Source: Gordonia tangerina
Lineage (GTDB): Bacteria > Actinomycetota > Actinomycetes > Mycobacteriales > Mycobacteriaceae
Reading direction: 5' to 3'
Length of the DNA: 64,000 nucleotides
Assembly (NCBI RefSeq): GCF_021556435.1
Contig: NZ_JAKGCU010000018.1
Coordinates: 42,395-106,394, forward strand
Positions 16,611-26,500 of this stretch are shown piece after piece. The translations under genes and the position numbers were made by a program. The notes below the pieces were generated by a model. The model made no database searches. It was not told the DNA's origin and saw nothing but the letters and a program-made list of their open reading frames with translations. Each line of letters opens with the position of its first letter. The first letter of the stretch is position 1.

Positions 16611-17525
16611 TCACGCCGCCGCGTGAGAAAGTGCGTACCGGATCTGCGCGGCAACGTAACCCGGCCGCTCCAGCAGGTCCGACCAGGTGAAGTTCAGCAC
16701 CGTCCAGCCAGCGTTGATCAGTGCGTTGCGTCGTCGGCGGTCGCGCTGAAAGGCATCGGAATCGGAGTGGTAGGCCATTCCGTCGATCTCGACCGCCACC
16801 TTCTGTGCCGGGAACGCGAAGTCGAGTTCGTATCCTGCCGCTTGGTAATTCGCTTCCCAGCCGACGATCTCGTGCTCGGTGAACACGGCGACCGCCAACC
16901 GTTCCGCTTCGGAGTGAGCATTGGGGCCGAGTAGTTCGAGAATGCGGGCCATCTGCGCGGCGTTTTTGCCGGTCGCGTGCCGCTGGTAGGTGGACATCAT
17001 GTCGTCGACGGTCACCAGATGCTTCTGTAGCGCCCGATCGACCACGTCCATGCCGCCCTCGACCGCCGCCTCGAGTACCGTCAGCGGAAGTGCTGTGACC
17101 CGCAACCCGTCTCGCTCCACGACGTCGACGTCGAGCAGCGGACGCCGCACCACGGTGACCCCGGCGACCGACGACCCGTGCCACCCCGTCGGCGCTGTCA
17201 CCGTCGCCGACGTCGGGCGCTTGCTGATGACGCCATGCCACCAGGCGGCCATCACGCCACCGAGTACGGCACTCGGCGAGACCGACAGCGTGGCGATTCG
17301 CGTTCGGGTGCGCGCGGTGGCCGGATGGTCGACGAGCCGGTAGATCCGGTGCCCCTCATCCACCCAGTCGCCGGCCGCGATCCTTCGCGCGACCATCCCG
17401 CGACTCACCTTGTGCTCACGCGCCTGCGCAGCGGTGATGATGCCGTCGCGCTCGAGTGCCAGCTTCCGAAGTTCCGGTGGTATCCCCATGCGATTCAGAC
17501 GCATCGGAGAGCCATCCGGTTCCAC
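16611..17525 (-). CDS. AbiEi-like N-terminus fused to DUF559/Vsr-like domain
   Basis: Up to 304 residues. The N-terminal half resembles the AbiEi family: a winged helix (DGIITAAQAREHKVSRGMV), then WVDEGHRIYRLVDHP and the TALPLTVLEAA helix. The C-terminal 110 residues are DUF559, related to very-short-patch-repair endonucleases: NYQAAGYELDFAFP, VAVEIDGMAYHSD, FQRDRRRRNALINAGW and VLNFTWSDL contain the expected acidic and His residues. Such fusions are common in actinomycetes but their function is not settled. No AbiEii-type nucleotidyltransferase partner is next to it. The start may be GTG 17525 or the in-frame ATG eight codons later (17504). Confidence 0.82.
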   Translation of the reverse strand: MEPDGSPMRLNRMGIPPELRKLALERDGIITAAQAREHKVSRGMVARRIAAGDWVDEGHRIYRLVDHPATARTRTRIATLSVSPSAVLGGVMAAWWHGVISKRPTSATVTAPTGWHGSSVAGVTVVRRPLLDVDVVERDGLRVTALPLTVLEAAVEGGMDVVDRALQKHLVTVDDMMSTYQRHATGKNAAQMARILELLGPNAHSEAERLAVAVFTEHEIVGWEANYQAAGYELDFAFPAQKVAVEIDGMAYHSDSDAFQRDRRRRNALINAGWTVLNFTWSDLLERPGYVAAQIRYALSHAAA

Positions 17526-17547
17526 CTGATTCCGCCCCGGAGCCGAG

Positions 17548-17584
17548 TGAGGCGAACGTGCTGCTTTCCGCGACGTTCACCTCA
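17548..17584. repeat. Hairpin P8 (37-nt family)
   Basis: Arms at 17548-17559 (TGAGGCGAACGT, one mismatch) and 17573-17584, 13-nt loop. It lies between the AbiEi-like gene start and the XRE antitoxin stop. Confidence 0.88.
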
Positions 17585-17597
17585 GTCGGCACTGGGC

Positions 17598-17951
17598 TCA
17601 GGATCCGGGAGGCAACGCGACCTCGATAGTGCGCTCCCCCAGACGTGCAGTGATGGTGACGTCGGTGGCGCCGGCGGCGGCCAGGTAGTTGGCCAGAGTC
17701 GACAGCATCAGGTCCTCACGTGCCTCCAACCCCGACACCGCGGCCTGTTTGATACCCATCCGCTGGGCCAGCTCGGTCTGGGTCAGCTGTGCAGCGCGGC
17801 GGATCGCCGCCAACCCCATCGCGTGCGCGCGGTCCGCCTGGGCCATCTCCGCGCGGATCGTCTCGACCCGCGCCGCGGTATCCGGGTCCGCCAACAGCTG
17901 CGCGATCCGCTGATTGCCACGACGGAACGTGACCTGCTTCTCCTCACTCAT
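17598..17951 (-). CDS. XRE/HigA-type antitoxin
   Basis: A 117-residue protein with a helix-turn-helix (LTQTELAQRMGIKQAAVSGLE, residues 70-90), preceded by a charged helical arm and followed by a small beta domain (VTITARLGERTIEVALP). This is the usual form of antitoxins paired with RelE/HigB-type toxins in toxin-first order. The upstream toxin frame is broken (next entry), so the antitoxin now appears to be an orphan. Its ATG overlaps the stop of the restored toxin frame by one base (TGATG). Confidence 0.85.
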   Translation of the reverse strand: MSEEKQVTFRRGNQRIAQLLADPDTAARVETIRAEMAQADRAHAMGLAAIRRAAQLTQTELAQRMGIKQAAVSGLEAREDLMLSTLANYLAAAGATDVTITARLGERTIEVALPPGS

Positions 17952-18150
17952 CAGCCCTCATCTCTCTCAGTCTCGGTCTGCTGTTTCCACGCCTCGATCG
18001 CAGCATCGGCGCGCGGTCCGACGCTGTCGTAGAACACATCCCCCATGCGCGCCTTGTCCCGGAAAACAGGGCCACCACCACATGCTCGTCGTCGGGGAAC
18101 CACACGATCAACCGCACCGCCACGCCCTCGCGATAGATGATGGTTCCCAC
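17951..18150 (-). pseudogene. Frameshifted, 5'-truncated RelE/HigB-like toxin
   Basis: Reading from GTG 18150 gives IIYREGVAVRLIVWFPDDEH and VVVALF, after which the frame is lost near 18067. One base added in the T run restores FRDKARMGDVFYDSVGPR and AIEAWKQQTETERDEG, a good match to the C-terminal pattern of RelE-like toxins that pair with XRE antitoxins. The restored stop overlaps the antitoxin ATG. Upstream, hairpin P9 begins four bases from the GTG and brings an in-frame stop, so the usual N-terminal third is missing. I read this as a toxin inactivated by hairpin insertion and a 1-nt deletion. Confidence 0.72.
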
Positions 18151-18153
18151 CCG

Positions 18154-18194
18154 AGTGAGGTGAACGTGCTGTTTTCCGCGACGTTCACCTCAGT
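18154..18194. repeat. Hairpin P9 (37-nt family)
   Basis: Arms at 18156-18167 and 18181-18192, 13-nt loop in the TTT orientation. It abuts the 5' end of the toxin remnant. Confidence 0.9.
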
Positions 18195-18215
18195 CGGCAT
18201 GCGACCCCCGGCCCA

Positions 18216-18256
18216 AGTGAGGTGAACGTGCCGGAAACCGGAACGTTCACCTCAGT
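18216..18256. repeat. Hairpin P10 (37-nt family)
   Basis: Arms at 18218-18229 and 18243-18254, 13-nt loop. The right arm contains the stop codon of the DUF4012 gene (18252-18254). This is the last copy seen in the window. Confidence 0.9.
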
Positions 18257-20021
18257 CCGACGACGAACCCCCACATACCGGAACATCAACGTGCACAGTC
18301 GGGTCATCCACCAACGGCTGAATCGGCACCACGGCCTCACCGCGCGCCATCGTCGGCTCCTCCAGCGTCATCTCGATCGTCACCGTCTCGCCCGGCGGAA
18401 TCTGCACCGCCGTAGCCACATAGGGCCGTCCGTTGAGTGGCTGCTCCACCCGCATCGGCGACGACCCGTCCACGGTGATCTCCTTGACCACCGACCCCTT
18501 GGTGGTCAGCATCTCCACGTTGGACAGGTTGGTGCCCTTCGGCAGGTTGCGCACCGTCCCGTTGGGGGCGATCACGTAGTCCGACAGCGTCAGATCATCG
18601 AGGGTGTTCGTCAGCTTCACCACCACCTTCGACTCACGCGTATCCCCGCTGCATTCGCCGGCCGTGTAGCTGATGTCGCGCCGCAGGTAGTAGTCGAGCT
18701 TGTTGCCACCCGCGTTGCCGATGGCCACCTGCAGATACGGCGCGGTGGTGTCGGAGATCTGGTGCCCCAGTTCCGTCGACTGCAGGATGCGTTCTTCGTC
18801 GGGGTGAGTGCTGTAGATCATGATCCGACGTTCCTGGACACCATGCCCGAGCGCCTCGAGCAGCGCACCGGTGTCCCCGCCCGACGACACCGCCTGATCC
18901 ACCACGGCTTTCGCGATCGACTGCAGGTACAGCTTGCGTTCGGCGCTGTCGCCGCGGAACCGTTCATATGACGTGGACAGGGTGATGGGTACGACGTTGT
19001 CGGCGGTGATCGTCTCCCCGTCCGGCAGTGTCACGGGCCCGGTCACCTTCAGCACGTAGCTGAGCGCGATCGGGTCGAGCGCCATCGCCCCGTCGAGCTG
19101 TTGGCCGGACTGCCGTTTCCAGTTGGCGATCCAGATCTTCGCCGCATCGGGGAAGTTAGCGCTGAGGTTGTTGTTTCGGAAGTCGGTGTACGGCCGGTAC
19201 GACGAATAGATGGCGTCGTAGTCGGGCCCGAGGTCGATCTGCGGGCGCACCGGATGCTCGAAGGTGGAGTTGGCACCCAACGTCGGAATCGTCACCCGAC
19301 CATCGCGGGCGTTGAGAATCGCGAAACCGCCGACGAGTCCACCGGTTCCGCGTGCCTCCGACGGCGTCTGGAACGCCAGGAAGTAGTTGCGGGGGCCGTC
19401 GCCGCCGAGCATCGTCGGGACCAGCTGGCTGGCCACGTGAGTGCCGGTCATGGTGGCCGCGGCCTCGTCGACCTGCTCCTGCAGCTGGGTGTGCGCGTCG
19501 GACACCACGCCCAGCCAGCTCGGGTCGATGGCCTCCACCTGCGCGGCGATCTCCGACGATGTCGCGGCCACCTGCGCCAGTTGCGGTTCCGCTTCGGCCA
19601 AGGGCCCGGTGTCGAGGGTGCTGCCGTCCCGCAGTTCGGCCGGGTTGAGCGCCGACGCCAACTGCGCCGACGGCACCAGCACATCGGTAGCCAACGACTG
19701 CACCGCATCGCTCATCTGCGCCACCGAGTCCAACGGGTCACCGAGCCACGGGATCGACGCGGCCGCCGACCACACGATGCCGTGCGACCAGTCCGACGCA
19801 CTCTGCGCCTTGTCCGCGGCCGCGTCGGCGGCCTGCCCGGCCGCATCCTGGTCGCCGTCGAGCGCCAACGACCGAGCTTTCGATGCATCATCACGCGCAC
19901 CATCGAGGTCGCCGCGCACCTTCAGCGCCGAAAACCCCAGCCACAGCAGCACCGCCACCAGCAGCACCCCCAGCACCAGGCAGATCTGCACGATGCGGTT
20001 GCCGAGCATGCGTCTAATCAT
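18252..20021 (-). CDS. DUF4012 membrane-anchored extracellular protein
   Basis: A 589-residue protein with one N-terminal membrane helix (about residues 10-32) and a large extracellular part. The DUF4012 core is visible: NYFLAFQTPSEARGTGGLVG, FAILNARDGRV, FPDAAKIWIANW and LDGAMALDPIALSYVL. In actinobacteria DUF4012 genes usually lie in exopolysaccharide or cell-wall glycan loci, and the fold is thought to relate to LytR-CpsA-Psr-type proteins; neither a reaction nor a substrate is proven. Its ATG overlaps the phosphatase stop by 4 nt (ATGA), so it belongs to the NRPS/phosphatase operon. Confidence 0.85.
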   Translation of the reverse strand: MIRRMLGNRIVQICLVLGVLLVAVLLWLGFSALKVRGDLDGARDDASKARSLALDGDQDAAGQAADAAADKAQSASDWSHGIVWSAAASIPWLGDPLDSVAQMSDAVQSLATDVLVPSAQLASALNPAELRDGSTLDTGPLAEAEPQLAQVAATSSEIAAQVEAIDPSWLGVVSDAHTQLQEQVDEAAATMTGTHVASQLVPTMLGGDGPRNYFLAFQTPSEARGTGGLVGGFAILNARDGRVTIPTLGANSTFEHPVRPQIDLGPDYDAIYSSYRPYTDFRNNNLSANFPDAAKIWIANWKRQSGQQLDGAMALDPIALSYVLKVTGPVTLPDGETITADNVVPITLSTSYERFRGDSAERKLYLQSIAKAVVDQAVSSGGDTGALLEALGHGVQERRIMIYSTHPDEERILQSTELGHQISDTTAPYLQVAIGNAGGNKLDYYLRRDISYTAGECSGDTRESKVVVKLTNTLDDLTLSDYVIAPNGTVRNLPKGTNLSNVEMLTTKGSVVKEITVDGSSPMRVEQPLNGRPYVATAVQIPPGETVTIEMTLEEPTMARGEAVVPIQPLVDDPTVHVDVPVCGGSSSD

Positions 20022-20551
20022 CGGGCCATCCAGTCGACGATGGCGGACACCTTGGGCGCGATCTCACCGAACACCCGCTCGAAGTCGTCCTTGGGTTTGC
20101 CCATGGGGTCGGCGATGTCGAGGTGCGCGGAGTTGGTGTCGATGCGGGCACGCGAGCCGATGATGTCGTCGAGCGATCCCGACTCCCCGTCGGCGAGTTC
20201 GGCGAACTCGGTGAGGGTGAACATGCGCTTCCACCGCACCGGCAGCAGCTGTTGGGCTTTGGCCCGGTGGTCGCGGGTCAGGCACAGCACCAGGTCGGCG
20301 TCCTGCAGCATCGGCGGCCGCAGGTAGCGGGAGGCGAATCCGGTTCCGTCGTAGCCGTGTTCGCCGAGTACCTCGACGGCGAACGGGTGCATTTCGTGGT
20401 CGTTCATCGCCCCGACGCCGGCGCTCGTCGACGACACCGACAGCCCCGCTTCTTCCGCGTGCCGCGCCAGGATGCGTTCACCCATGGGTGACCGGCAGAT
20501 GTTGCCGGTGCAGATGAACAGCACCGACGCCGGTTTATCGGGTGTGCTCAT
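20018..20551 (-). CDS. Low-molecular-weight protein tyrosine phosphatase (Wzb-like)
   Basis: A 177-residue phosphatase with the P-loop CTGNICRS (Cx5R) near residue 15 and the general-acid region DIADPMGKP near residue 150. Such enzymes dephosphorylate the Wzc/CpsD tyrosine kinase in capsule loci, and a CpsD-like kinase is encoded 16 kb upstream on the same strand. ATG 20551 is chosen because GAGGAGG lies just upstream inside the NRPS 3' end and the protein then has normal length. It overlaps the NRPS stop by 4 nt (ATGA) and the DUF4012 start by 4 nt, giving tight coupling. Confidence 0.9.
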   Translation of the reverse strand: MSTPDKPASVLFICTGNICRSPMGERILARHAEEAGLSVSSTSAGVGAMNDHEMHPFAVEVLGEHGYDGTGFASRYLRPPMLQDADLVLCLTRDHRAKAQQLLPVRWKRMFTLTEFAELADGESGSLDDIIGSRARIDTNSAHLDIADPMGKPKDDFERVFGEIAPKVSAIVDWMAR

Positions 20552-23500
20552 GGCTCCTCCTCGAGTAGTCGCGCTATGCGTCGCAGCGTGTCGGGTTCGC
20601 CGAGGCCGGCGTGGGTGGCGTCTGCGGGGACCACCTCGACCGGTCCGACGGCCCGCCCCCACGCGTCGGGGTCGGGATTGTCGGCTGCCGCAACGTAGCA
20701 GGTGCGTCCGACGGCCACCGGAGTCAGCTCATAGTCGCGGGCAGCCTGCGCCATCGTCGCCGAGCGGGCATCGAAGCGCGCCACCGCCTCGGGGTCGCGC
20801 ACCTCGGCCGCAGCCCGCAGCGGGTGGGTGGCGTGCAGTTCGTCGTCGGGCACAGTACTCAGTTCGGCGGGGGTGCGCGGGTCGAGTAAAACCAGCTGCG
20901 TCACCTCTTCGCCGGCGTCGACGAGTTGCCGGGCGATCTCGTGGGCGATCACGCCACCCAACGACCAGCCGACCAGCCGGTACGGTCCGTGCTCCTGCAC
21001 CTCACGCAGGGTGGCGACGTTCCGTGCCGCCAACGCCGCCACCGTGTCCGGCATGTCGCGGCTGGCGTCGATGAGTTCGGGCAGTTGCAACCCGAACACC
21101 GGCGACGCCAACGCCTCGGCCAGCGGCCGGAACTGTTCGACGACCCCGGCTGCGGTGTGCACGCACCACACCGGGGTGCCGTCGGTGGTCTGCGACAGCC
21201 GCACCACGCGGTCGTCGCCGGTGCCCGCGTCGAGCAGGTCGACGATGTCGGCGGGTGTGGGATGGGTGAACAGCTGCGCCGCTGATACCTCGATGCCGTT
21301 GCGTGCCAGTGCGTCCCGCAGTGACAGCAGGGCCAGGGAGTTGCCGCCGAGGGCGAAGAAGTCGTCGTCCATGCCGGCCTCGACGCCGAGCACCTCGTCG
21401 AACGCCGCGATCACCGCCTGTTCGACCGGCGTGCCGGGTGCGCGCCGCGACCGCGACCATTGCGGCTCGGGCAGTCGGCGTTCGTCGAGTTTGCCCGCCC
21501 CGGACAACGGCAGCTGGTCGACGATGACGATGCGGGCGGGCACCATGTGTCGCGGCAGGGTGCGCCGGCACGCCGCCCACAGCCGGTCCGACGACGCCCC
21601 GGGGCTGACGACGTAGGACACCAGGGCGGGTCCGACGGGTCCGTCACGCAGGACGGTGGCCGCGCGCTCGGCGCCGGCGGCGGTCAGCACGGCGTCGATC
21701 TCGGCGGGTTCGACGCGTTGTCCGCGGATCTTGATCTGCCGGTCGGTGCGGCCGACGTAGACGAGTTGGTCGGCGGCCACATCGAGGCGCATCAGGTCGC
21801 CGGTGCGGTAGAGCCGTTGCCCGTCGGGGCCGGCGACGAAGCGGGCGGCGGTGAGCGCCGCGTCGCCGAGATAGCCTCGGGCAACGCCGGTTCCGGCGAT
21901 GTACAGTTCGCCGACGACGCCGGGCGGGGTGGGCCGAAGCATCCGATCGAGCAGGACCGCACCGATTCCCGGACGGGGCCGTCCGATCCGGACGCGTTCC
22001 CCGGTTGTGTGGTGCGAGGTGGAGACGGTGACGGTGGTCTCGGTGGGCCCGTAGATGTTGATGACCTGCGCGGTGTGTGACCAGGTGTCGGCGAGGTCGG
22101 CGGTGAGCGCTTCGCCGCCGATGTAGACCGCGCGCAGGTCGGTCAGCACGGCAGGGGTGAGCGTGCGCATCACCGACGGGGTGGCGGTGAACACGCTGAC
22201 CCGTTGTGCGCGAAGGAAGTCGGTGAGGTCACGGCCGCCGGAGACGTCGGCGGGTACGACGACGAGGGTGGCGCCGGCGGCGAAGGGCAGCAGCATGTCG
22301 TGGAAGGTGGCGTCGAAGCCGGGGCTGATGGCCATGCCGACGCGGTCGGTGGTGACGACGTCGCCGAGCGAGGCGACCCGATGCACCCCGCGGTGCGGCA
22401 CACCGACGACGTTCGGTGTTCCCGTGGTGCCCGACGTGGTGATGATGTAGGCGAGTTCGTCCGGCCGCATCGGTGTGAGTGGTTCGGGTGCAACGAGTTC
22501 CGTCGGCCGCGCCGGCACCGCATCCGGTCCGATGACCCGCGCGCCGGTCACCGCGACGACCCGGTCGAGCCGCGCCGCCGGATACGTGACGTCGACGGGC
22601 ACGCACGTCGCGCCGATGCGGGTGACCGCCCACAGCGCCACCACCGATTCGATGGAGCGGGGAATCTCGACCGCGATCACGTCCCCGCGCCCCAGCCCAC
22701 GCTCCCGTAGCGCCCGCGCGGTGACCGACACCCAGTCGTCGAACTCGCGGTAGGTAAGCCGCCTGCGCCCGTCGTCCACGGCGATGTTGTCCGGATACCG
22801 CGCGACCGCACGGGTGAGCAGCTCCCCCAACAGCGGCGGACTCCCCTTCCCCACCTGCCGATCCAGCCCGGAAGCGCGTGGGAAAGCCGCTTCGGGGCGC
22901 GCCCCAACCGCTGGTCGAGTAGCCTCCGAGCTGGCCCCAACTGCTGGTCGAGTAGCCTCCGAGCCGCTCCCAACTGCTGGTCGAGTAGCCTCCGAGCCGC
23001 TAGGCGAGGAAGCGTATCGAGACCAGCGCCCCTCAGAGCCGGCGGTGGTCTCGATACGACCTCGGCTAGCGCCTCGGTCTACTCGACCACCAGAAGACGC
23101 ACCCCCAACCGCTGGTCGAGTAGCGTCCGTGCCGCCCCCAACCGCTGGTCGAGTAGCCTCCGAGCCGCTAGGCGAGGAAGCGTATCGAGACCAGTCCCCC
23201 CACTCCGCCTCACTCAACAACTCCACCGCAGCCACCGGCGTCGCCGCATCCCCCACAACTGCCGCAACCCCAGCCCCAACCCGCTCCGCAACCACCGCAA
23301 TCGCCGCATCGTCAAACAGATCCCGCGCATACTCCGCCCGCAGCCACCACCGCCCCTGCTCGGCAAAGGCAACCACATGCAGATCGAATTCGCTGCGTTG
23401 CTCCAGCAGCTCGCCGACGTCACCCAGCGCACCGCCAACTCCCCCGACGGAGAACGCCACCTGCACCAACGGATGCCGACCGGCCTCGCGCGGCGGGTCC

Positions 23501-26500
23501 ACCAGGGCCACCACGTCGTCGAAGGCGACGAGCCCGTGGTCGATGGCGGCGAGGTCGGCATCACGTACCTGCCCGATCAGCTCCCCGACGGTCTGCCCGG
23601 CCGCCATCTGCGTGCGCAGTACGACCGTCGAGATCAGCATGCCGACGGTGCCGGCGGTGTCGGCGTCGCGACGCATCGACACCGGGGTGGCCACCGCGAC
23701 GTCGTCGACGCCGCCCTGCACACCCAACGCGAGCGCCAATCCGGCGTGCAGCACATGGAATTCGCTGGCCTGGCCGCGTTCGGCGGCCACGGCCACCGCC
23801 GCCGACACCTCGTCGCCCAACTCGACGTCCACCGACCCCGTCCGCAGGTCACGCACCGCAGGCCGCTCGGCGACGAGGTCGAGCTGCCCGCTGTAGCCCT
23901 CCAGGGTCCGCGCCCAGAACGCGAGCTGCTCGTCACGCGTCGCACGGTCCTCGGCTGCCAGCCGCCCCGCAACAACATCGAATCCGGTCGCAGCAGCGTT
24001 CAGCGGAACGTCGGCCAGTAGGTCGGTGAGTTCGGCGGCGACGATGTCGGCCGACTCCCCGTCGAGCACGATGTGGTGCGCCACCAGCACCACCGCCACC
24101 GGAACCGCCTCGGACTCGATCACCCACGCCCGCACCGGTGGTGCAGCCTCGAGATCAAACGGCGCGGCGAACTCCCCGACGCGCGCGGCGAGTTCCGCAG
24201 AGTCAATGTGCCGGATCTCGGGCCGCCACCCGTCGACGGCCTGCTGACGCGGCCCATCGGATGTGGTGTGGAACTGCATCCGCAACGCAGGATGACGTGC
24301 CACCACGGTCTCGATCGCCGCCGCGGCCGCATCACCCGTGACACCGTCGGGCACGGGCACAATCGCCGGCACCCCGTAGATCGGCAGATCCCCAAGTAGC
24401 TGCGCATTCACCCACATCCGCCGTTGTGTCGGCGCCAGCTCCACGGCACCCCCGCTAACCGAGGCACTCTCGCCGCCACCGCTCCCTGAGGAGCCCGCGA
24501 GGAACGAGCGGGCGTCACGAAGGGCCTCAGCCCCACCCTCGAGCGACGCCACCACCCCCGCCAACTCCCCCGCCGACGGATTCTCGAACAGCAGCCGCGT
24601 CGGCACCCGCATGCCGAGTTCACGCCCGAGCGTCGACGTCACCCGCGTCGCCGACAGCGACGTCCCACCCAGAGCGAAGAAGTCATCCCCCGAACCGATC
24701 TCGTCGACCGGCACCTCGAGCACCTCGGCCATCACCGCCGCAACCTGCCGCACCAAATCGGCATCCGCCGACGCCACCGCACCCTCGACCACCGCAGCAG
24801 CCGGCGCGGCCCCACCGAGGACACCCCCGGACATCACCGGGAACGCCCCAGACACGTCACCCGCCGCCGCCCCGAACACCGTCAGGAAGTCTTCGAGAAA
24901 CGCCTGCGCCACCTCCCCCGGCACGAACCCGGAGTGCACCACCGTCACCGTGAGCCCATCGGAGTCCTCAGCCAGCACCACTTCGATGTCGAACTTCGCA
25001 TCCACGGTGGTGTTGGCCTCGTGAAGCACCGTCGCCTGCCACTCGCCTGCGCCGATCACATCCCCCGACACCGTCGGCAGCACATCCTCGTTGACCAGCA
25101 GCACCGAGATCAGCGGGTCGAAGCCGGTGTGCGCGTGGGGTCGTACCGCGCGGGCGACGACGTCGTAGGGCACGTCGGCGTTTTCGGCGGCATCCAGAGC
25201 GACGTCGCGGGCCTGCTCGACCACAGCCGCGATCGGCTGACAAGCCGACAGCCGGGTACGCAACGCAACCGTGTTGACGAACATGCCGACCACCGATTCC
25301 CAGTCGGCGGCGCTGCGTCCGTGTACGGGGACGCCGATTACGGTGTCCCACTGTCCGGTCCACTGTCCGAGCAGGTCCGCCAGCGCCGCGTGTGCCAGGT
25401 GGAACACCGTCGCCGACAACCGGTCCGCCGTCGCCCGCAACCCGTCAGCGACGTCGACCGAGAGCCGTCCTGAGATCCGCCCGGCCGCACCGGCGTCCAC
25501 GCGACGTCCCGGCAGCTGCACCGGCTCACCTGCACCGTCGAGCACCGACAGCCAGTGGTCGAGTTCGCGGGTGTAGCGGCTGGCGGGGTCGTCGGGGCCG
25601 CCGAGTCGCCGCATCTGCCATTGGGTGAAATCGGCGTAACTCAGTCCCGCCGTCAGCGTCTCACCCTCGTATGCGCGCAGCAGGTCGGCCAGCACGATGC
25701 GCATCGACCAGCCGTCGATCGCGATGTGGTGCAACGCCGCCACGAAGTAGCGGGCGTCGCCGGTGTCGAAGACGCCGGCCCGGAAGCCGGGTTCGTGTTC
25801 GAGGTCGAACGGGGTAGACAGGAACGTCTCGATGGCCGGGCGGATCGCGGTGGCGTCCACCGTCTCGTGTCCGAGCACCGAATCACGACGTTCGACGATC
25901 CGCTGCACCGGCCCGGCCGGTCCGTCCGGGTAGGTGGTGCGCAGCACCGCGTGCGCGTCCACCACGGCGTCCACGGCGTGGCGGAGTCGGGTGAGGTCGA
26001 TGTCGCCGTCGATGCGGATCACCACGGGCACGTGGTAGGCGGTCGACGTGGGGTCGTAGTGGTGGTGAATCCACATGCGCCGCTGCGGGTATGCGAGCGG
26101 GAGATGTTCGGGTAGCGGCAGCTGTCCGGGCCGCCGGTCGGTGCCGGTGCCACGCAGGTCGTCGACGAGTGCGGCCACCTCTCGCACGGTGCGCGCTTCG
26201 AACAGCACCCGCACCGGCACGTCGACGTCGGTGGCCGCGGACAGGCGGGCGGTGACCCGCGTCGCCGACAGCGACGTGCCGCCTGCCTCGAAGAAGTCGG
26301 TATCGGCGCCGAACTCGGTGAGCGGCACGTCGAGGACTTCGGCCCACACCGCCGCGACGAGATGCTGGGTCCCCTCCGCCAACGCCACCCGGGCCGGCGC
26401 TGATGCCCCCAATTCTGGGGACGGCAACGCGGCGACGTCGACCTTCCCGTTGCGTCCGATCGGCAGCGTCTCGACCGGGAGGATGGCGGCGGGAACGATG

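Noticed and set aside
16611..17525. Complete AbiE type IV toxin-antitoxin system
   Set aside because: No AbiEii nucleotidyltransferase gene is adjacent; the partner genes on either side are unrelated.
9096..18256. Treating the 37-nt hairpins simply as intrinsic terminators
   Set aside because: No T-run follows them, one copy lies between two divergent gene starts, and doublets occur. A terminator role at some sites is still possible.
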